Assembly (NCBI RefSeq): GCF_002127325.2
Contig: NC_035448.2
Location: 12,663,408-12,727,407, forward strand
Reading direction: 5' to 3'
DNA: 64,000 nt
From: Helianthus annuus
Taxonomy: Eukaryota; Streptophyta; Magnoliopsida; Asterales; Asteraceae
Below are positions 58,331-64,000 of the stretch, in pieces. A program made the translations under genes and the position numbers. The notes under the pieces were generated by a model that was given only the letters and a program-made list of their open reading frames with translations, did not search any database and was not told where the DNA came from. Position 1 is the first letter of the stretch. Every line of letters begins with the position of its first letter.

Positions 58331-60085
58331 GGTACAGAAACCACCAAGGGTGATTATGGATTGGTTAAAGAAACCACTAGCAGAAGAACCTGGCACGTCT
58401 TCTATGATGATCCGAAACATTCCGAATAACTAGCAGAAGAACCCGACACAAACAAGTTCTCCACAGTTTGTTATTCAGATCTCTATTCGGTCATCTTTCC
58501 AAACTACAACACACGATAACTTTAAACTTTATATTGTGTGATTTGACTAGGAAATGATTGGAGGTGATTTCTACTTGTAATAAGCTGTCATCTTTTTTAC
58601 TATTTTCTTCGATTTCAACAAATCTTTTCCTTTTCCTTCAATTTCTAGAACATTCTCCGTAACATGAAGACGTGCCGGGTTCTTCTACTAGTGGTATTTT
58701 AATGAAGTATTGAAGATTGAATGTACAAACCGCAACCGTTTTTTACTACGGAAACGGTGGCCATGCGAAATACAAACCGCAATCATTTGTGGCTATGGGA
58801 AACACAAGTTTTCTTTTTGAGCTTGATGGATGTCCGTTATCTCAGTTGAGGCGTGCATTGTTTAAATCTGAATATAACTAGATGTTACGTGTAACTTCAT
58901 TAAACCAAGAATAAAGCCTATTTCAAAACACATGTAGATGAAGTCAAATGTAATCAAACTTGGACATCAGACGTAAATCTTGAAGCAAATATGTGGTTCT
59001 CAATTGGTTACAGAAACCACTAGCAGAAGAACCCGACACGTCTTCTATCTAGTCTAAAACTTGAAAATGGATATGATCGTGTCAAGATCTTTATCTATCA
59101 TGTCATCGACCAACTGCTCGAAATCTCTTTCGTTTCTCATGTTAGGGAGAATGTTCTCGAAATTGAAGGAAAAGGGAAAATGGTTGCTGATGTTTGAGAA
59201 TTAAACGCATGTACGTGACAAAACAAGGATCGTTCTAATAGATTAAAAGAAGGGGTTTACGATGTTTTCGTAGGTTGAAAGAGGTGAATGGTCTTGAAAG
59301 ATTTGTTGAAATCGAAGAAAAGAGTAACTAGCAGAAGACGTGTCGGGTTCTTCTGCTAGTTATTTGGAATGTTTCAAATCATCACAGAAGACGTGTCGGG
59401 TTTGTATTTCCCATAGTTTCCGTATACAAAACGGATGCGGTTTTCATATTCAATCTTCATTGCTTCATTAAAATTCTTGGAAAATTGCATCAACTCTCCT
59501 ATATCAACATGCTCTTCTCCAGACGCTTAGTTGTTATGAATGACAACTTGAGGGGTCTAGTTAACTTTCAGATTCAAATTCAGGAAGCAGATGATTTGTC
59601 AAAAGACATGGTCAATGTAGTAAAATGTGAGCTTTTACACCAACCATATCGAGATACTTTGTGTTAGTCTGATTTGAATTTTGAAAGTTTGAAAGATGTA
59701 TTCGATGGATGTCCGTTATCTCAACGCTTCTCCTTACATTACTGATCTGGAATTGGACAACCGCAACCGTTTTAGTGCTTCTCAATCAGATATTATTTAT
59801 TGAATCATAACTGAAACAGTCGGAAAATAACTAAGCCGAACCAACATAGTTAAAGGTGCAAGAGAGAAGGAGTAGAAATAAGAGATGCTTGGAGAGACAT
59901 AATCGTGGTGAATTGCGGTGGTTTGGGTCTAGGGTTGTCAGAGAGAGAAAAGGAGGGGGAGAGAGTCTGAGACCATGGTCTAGGGTTGCATATTCAATCT
60001 TCATTGCTTCATTAAAATTAACAACCTGATTCAGATCATCTTTAGTAGTGTTTGTTTGAGAACCTGATTCAGATTTAAACAATGC
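58331..60085. repeat. Patchwork of short modules in both orientations, left block
   Basis: ACTAGCAGAAGAACCCGACA-type sequence is at 58,376, 58,429 and 59,019, and its complement at 58,666 and 59,340. CTCTATTCGGTCATCTTTCC (58,471) recurs at 61,800. ATGTACGTGACAAAACAAGG (59,210) recurs at 62,739 and, slightly changed, at 63,733. An inverted copy of the exon-like text at 62,985-63,040 lies at 59,470-59,530. No intact gene. Confidence 0.7.
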
Positions 60086-61780
60086 TGATGTGCGTTAGGT
60101 GTAATATAATTTAGATGTATATTTAAGCCCCTTTTTACACTTTTAGCCAAGTTTTAAATTTATAAAACACGATATTTACTAACACTAAACACACATATGG
60201 GCAAGTGCACCCATCGTGGACGTAGTATAGTGTTGGTAAGATACCGAGGTCGTCCAAGGACACAAGAGCTTTTAGTACCGGTTTATCCTCAACGTCTAAT
60301 CAAATCAAAAGGTTAGAAAAATGTTTTAAACTAAGAAAAATAAAAACTAACTAAATGCTGAAAAATAAAAATAAAATAAAAACAGATAGACAAGATGAAT
60401 CACTTGGATCCGACACGTGTATTAGTATAACCTTTGATTATTTTCGCACTTTTGCACTTGTTTAAGAGATTATCTTAGTTATTGTAGTAGGCCCCTCTTT
60501 TGAAGGCGACGTTACCCTCAACCCAGTAGTTTGAGTCAGCAAGGATACAATCCTAAAGGGTCGGATTATTGGAAGATAATGAATTAAGTTATTAATGCAA
60601 ATTATGGTAGGCCCCGCTTTTGGCGGTGACGTTACCCTCGGCTAAGTAGTCTGAGTCAGCAGGGATACAGTCCTAAATAGCCGGGTTATAGTATTAATAG
60701 TAGTTAACTTATGAAGGGGTCAAAGAGTTAGGATCCCCGCCATCCAATACCTATGGGCATTGAAGGAGATCCTACTAAATTTGACCCAGGTCCCAAGCAG
60801 GACCTCTAAACGCTGAACAAGGGCAAGACCCTTACCAAACCGTTCCCTTAACCCCCGACCAGGTAGCCAACATACCTCCATATAGACCGTGGAGATATGA
60901 ATGGTGAAAATCTTTTATTTTATATAGACAGTAAAATAATGCCAAGACACCACGGACAAACGATAAGGAAAGATCACCTTCAACATAAGTAACTAGTTAT
61001 TAAAGTCATTAATACAAAACCAAATAAAAAGTGCAAAAGATTAAAAATAAAAAGTATTATACTAAACACTTGTCTTCACCAAGTGATGTAAGAGACTTAG
61101 GCAAACATGGCCTTGATTGTCAAGAACTCTTACGATCAATCTTGGATCCCGAGACGACTCACACACTCTACGATGGACAATGGATGATGGTGGTGGATGA
61201 TGGTGTTATGGTGGTGGTGGGTGGTGGATGAGGTGTGAGAGAGGTGGTGTGCCAAGGGATGAGAGAGAATGAAGCCAAGCTCCTCTATTTATAGGCTGAA
61301 CAGAAGGCTGGACACGGCCCCGTGTCCGCTGGACACGGCCCCGTGCCCGCCTGACACTCTCTCTCCTCATTAATTGTAATTGCGAATTACAATTAATGCG
61401 CCTGCTGTACTTTCACCACGCCCCCGTGCTCGCTGGACACGGCCCCGTGGTGGGCAATGGAAGCTTCTACTGGTTTGTCTTTTCTGCTGCTTCCTGGGCA
61501 CGCCCCCGTGTTCGCTGGACACGGGGCGTGTTCAGACTCTGTTTCTTTTCTTTTGCCTTGGGAGATGCCGTTGAGGGTCCGGGCAGTCCACTTTTGTTCC
61601 TTTTCTTGTATTTTATGGTAGAATTAGTTGTCTTTTTGCTTCTTTTGTGATTTTGAGCTCATTTCATCCTGAAAATACAAAAGGAAGACAAAAACACTCT
61701 TTTTCCAACATTAGTACTAAAAAAGGGTTAGTTTTATGCCTTAATTGATGTGATTTATATGTTGCATTTTACACACATCA
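60086..61780 (-). mobile_element. Solo LTR, Athila-like
   Basis: The 1.7-kb segment starts TGATGTGCG and ends CACACATCA, inverted termini; ATGC flanks both sides (60,082-60,085 and 61,781-61,784). On the minus strand it begins TGATGTGTGTAAAATGC, then GGAAAAAGAGTGTTTTTG, a start I associate with Athila-type LTRs of Asteraceae. The uninterrupted flank (AACAATGCAC) exists as an inverted copy at 61,975-61,990, which supports the insertion point. GGACACGGCCCCGTG-type repeats lie at 61,310-61,540, and a GGTAGGCCCCNCTTTTG repeat pair at about 60,488 and 60,606. No internal part or ORF remains. Confidence 0.78.
61310..61540. repeat. CACGGCCCCGTG repeats in the solo LTR
   Basis: GGACACGGCCCCGTG and relatives (CACGCCCCCGTG, ACACGGGGCGTGT) occur about six times, mostly as GCTGGACACGGCCCCGTG. 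Confidence 0.8.
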
Positions 61781-62006
61781 ATGCACACCTGATTCAGATC
61801 TCTATTCGGTCATCTTTCCAAACTACAACACACGATAAGTTTACACTTTATAGTGTGTGATTTGACCGGTTGTCAAATTCGTTGCGTGTCATATTGTTTA
61901 GACAACAACAGATAATGAATGGATTATTGGCCATTATTCGACCGAGTAATCAATTGTATTTTTTTACAGACATGTCGTGCATTGTTTAAATCTGAATCAG
62001 GTTCTC

Positions 62007-62242
62007 AAAACAAGGATCGTTCTAAATAGATTAAAGAGAATAAACCATTTTTTACCCATAGTATACGGGCTGTATAATAGTATACGGTCTGTATACGATC
62101 ATCGTATACATTGTATACGATCTGGCAAACCTTTTTCACATGGTGTATACGGGCCGTATAATAGTATACGACCCGTATACTATGGGTAAAAAATGGTAAA
62201 AATGGTTTATTCTCTTTCATCTATTAGAACGATCCTTGTTTT
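62007..62242. repeat. 236-bp palindrome holding TATACGGGCCGTATA sites
   Basis: The left arm begins AAAACAAGGATCGTTCTAAA and the right arm is its complement, ending at 62,242. Inner arms carry ACCCATAGTATACGGG and its complement. At the core are four TATACGG-type palindromes, as at 48.0-48.2 kb. Confidence 0.85.
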
Positions 62243-64000
62243 GCATCTCCTCTCCTATATCAACATACTCTCATATAAATATGAGTTGGTATTGAACCAA
62301 GAATACGAAGATCAATAAAGATGAATTGGTATTTAACCAAGAATATGAAGATCAATAAAGATGAATTGGTATTGAACCAATCATTTGTTGATGTATATAA
62401 CAGAGTAACCCTCAATCTCAGTCATATCTATAGAGAGAGTTGGGTTTTCAACAAATCTTTGTGATGTAGTAATTTTCAATAGTGTAGGAAGGATTGTAGT
62501 TATAGAACCCGACAAACCAACAAAATCCGAATACTTCAAACATTCTAAACCCTAACTGTGTATGTGTTTGTGCTGTAGAAACCGGTGATGAATTTGTGTA
62601 TCTGAATCAGGTTCTCAAACAAATACTACTAAAGAAGAGTTGGTATTGAACCAACATTCTTTCAACTAAAGGTTCAGTGCACGAAGAGTTTCTTACGGAA
62701 TGTACGTGATAAAACAAAGATGTTGGAAATTAAACGCATGTACGTGACAAAACAAGGATCGTTGTAATAGATTAAAGAAAATAAACCACGTACAAATCAT
62801 CTGCTTTCTGAATCTGAATGTTAACTTTGACTCATAAACCCTTGAATCCCAATGCTTCTATGATGATTGGAAGCCCGACCACTAGCAGAAGAACCCGATA
62901 CGTCTTCTATGATGATTCGAAACATTCACAAACCACAATGGATTCAGACTCATTGTTGCGAATTTGGTTTCTTCGGTACAGGCTTATCAACCGTCCGGAG
63001 AAGAGTATGTTGATATAGGAGAGTTGATGCAATTTTCCAACTCATCTTTAGTGGTTTCTGTAAGGATGCATTTCACGGTAAACAATGCAGGTGATGAAAC
63101 CGAAGCTGTTATTTCGGTTGTTCAGTACTTCCGAGACGATTCAAGTGAGTCCTATGAAGCAAGTGTCTGTCTATTCAATTGAGAGGAATCATTGCATTAC
63201 ATCCACATTGAAAACAAGTGGTTGTAATGACGGGACCCTTGATTTGAACGAAATCGTTTGTGACTATGGGAAACACAAGTTTCCTTCAAACATTCTAAAC
63301 CCTACCTGGAAACAAACCAACAAAATCCTGATAGTGAAAAACATCAACAACCATTTTTTATTTTCCTTCAATTTCGAGAACATTCTCCCTGTGTATGTGC
63401 TTGTGCTGTAGAAACCGGTGATAAATTTGTGTACACAACTGAACGTTCATTACTGATCTGGAATTGGAGAACCGTTGTATATTTGCTTACTCTGGAATTG
63501 GAGAACCGTTGTTTATCTGAATCAGGTTCTCAAACAAACACTACTAAAGATGAGTTGGTATTGAACCAACATTCCATCAAACATTCTAAACCCTTCCTGG
63601 AAATCGGTGTATGTGCTTGTGCTGTAGAAACCGATGGTGAATTTGCGTACACAACTGAATTTTAGGTTCAGTGCACGAAAAGTTTCTTACGAAATGTACG
63701 TGACAAAACAAGGATGTTGGGAATTAAACGCATGTACATGACAAAACAAGGATCGTTCTAAAAGATTAAAGAGAATAAACCCAGTACAAATCATGCGCTT
63801 TCCGAATCTGAATCTGAATGTTAACTTTGACTCATAAACCATTGAATCCCAACGCGTCTCTAAAAAAATTTGTTTCTTTCCTTTTCATGAAGTAAAACCG
63901 GTTTCAACATCAAGGGTTGTTTTTACCCTGTGTGAGAAATGGAAACCCGACAAACAGTCTTGCAATTACGTCTTCAATGAAGACCGCATTGTTAATTTTA
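62243..64000. repeat. Patchwork of short modules, right block
   Basis: GAATCAGGTTCTCAAACAAA (62,606 and 63,520) leads into CACTACTAAAGATGAG-like text. A stretch at about 62,720-62,860 is repeated directly at about 63,700-63,860 (TTAAACGCATGTACGTGAC to CATAAACCNTTGAATCCC). GATGAATTGGTATT is tandemly repeated at 62,280-62,380. Apart from the exon-like piece at 62,964 I support no gene. Confidence 0.7.
62964..63182 (+). pseudogene. Exon-like fragment of an unknown protein
   Basis: The frame reads QAYQPSGEEYVDIGELMQFS, then VSVRMHFTVNNAGDETEAVI and VVQYFRDDSSESYEA, ending TGA at 63,180-63,182. Its composition is protein-like, unlike its neighbours. Part of it (QPSGEEYVDIGELMQF) has an inverted, diverged copy at 59,470-59,530. 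The end runs into a module shared with the Helitron (63,156-63,215), so the stop may be foreign. I do not recognise the family. Confidence 0.45.

Overview
This is a stretch of repeat-rich plant nuclear DNA, built almost entirely from transposable elements inserted into one another. The element set (Athila, Tat with an antisense extra ORF, two chromoviruses, a Helitron, hAT-, Mutator- and CACTA-type DNA elements) is that of a large flowering-plant genome. The antisense ORF and the LTR styles remind me most of Asteraceae; that family assignment is inference. I see no intact single-copy host gene, no rRNA or tRNA gene and no CRISPR array.

Layout. (1) Positions 1 to about 43,100 are one old, broken Tat-lineage Ty3/Gypsy element on the minus strand. 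Its gag starts at 42,969; protease, reverse transcriptase, archaeal-type RNase H and integrase follow down to 37,645. The integrase ends at 16,566-16,370. A convergent antisense ORF on the plus strand fills 1-2,556 and 15,407-15,948. The 3' LTR lies left of the window. (2) A young, apparently complete Athila element (2,557-15,401, minus strand, TSD GCGTG) splits the antisense ORF. It has nearly identical LTRs, an intact 2,088-aa gag-pol and an env-position ORF. (3) A degenerate chromovirus (16,572-37,639, plus strand, TSD CGTAC) splits the Tat integrase. It was itself hit by a 9.6-kb Helitron (19,178-28,776, minus strand, carrying an F-box pseudogene) and by a solo LTR (31,787-34,683, TSD GTAGC), which holds a further solo LTR (34,146-34,600, TSD GCAAT). 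(4) From 43.1 to 48.3 kb lie a hAT-type MITE, a Mutator-like foldback with CACTA-derived tandem repeats inside it, and unassigned sequence. (5) A young Tekay-type chromovirus (48,304-58,182, plus strand, TSD ATGTC) has an intact 1,515-aa gag-pol ORF and 2.3-2.5 kb LTRs. It inserted exactly at an ATG that looks like a gene start. (6) From 58.2 to 64.0 kb there is a patchwork of short modules in both orientations with exon-like scraps, interrupted by a 1.7-kb solo Athila-like LTR (60,086-61,780).

Working together. The functional units are the retroelements: gag packages RNA, PR/RT/RNase H make cDNA, integrase inserts it. Only the Athila and the Tekay element look coding-competent. Target-site duplications, termini and reading frames restored across junctions give the relative order: Tat first; then the degenerate chromovirus; then the Helitron and solo LTRs within it. 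Athila and Tekay are recent, judging from LTR identity. All calls come from reading the sequence and the translated frames; nothing was searched against a database.
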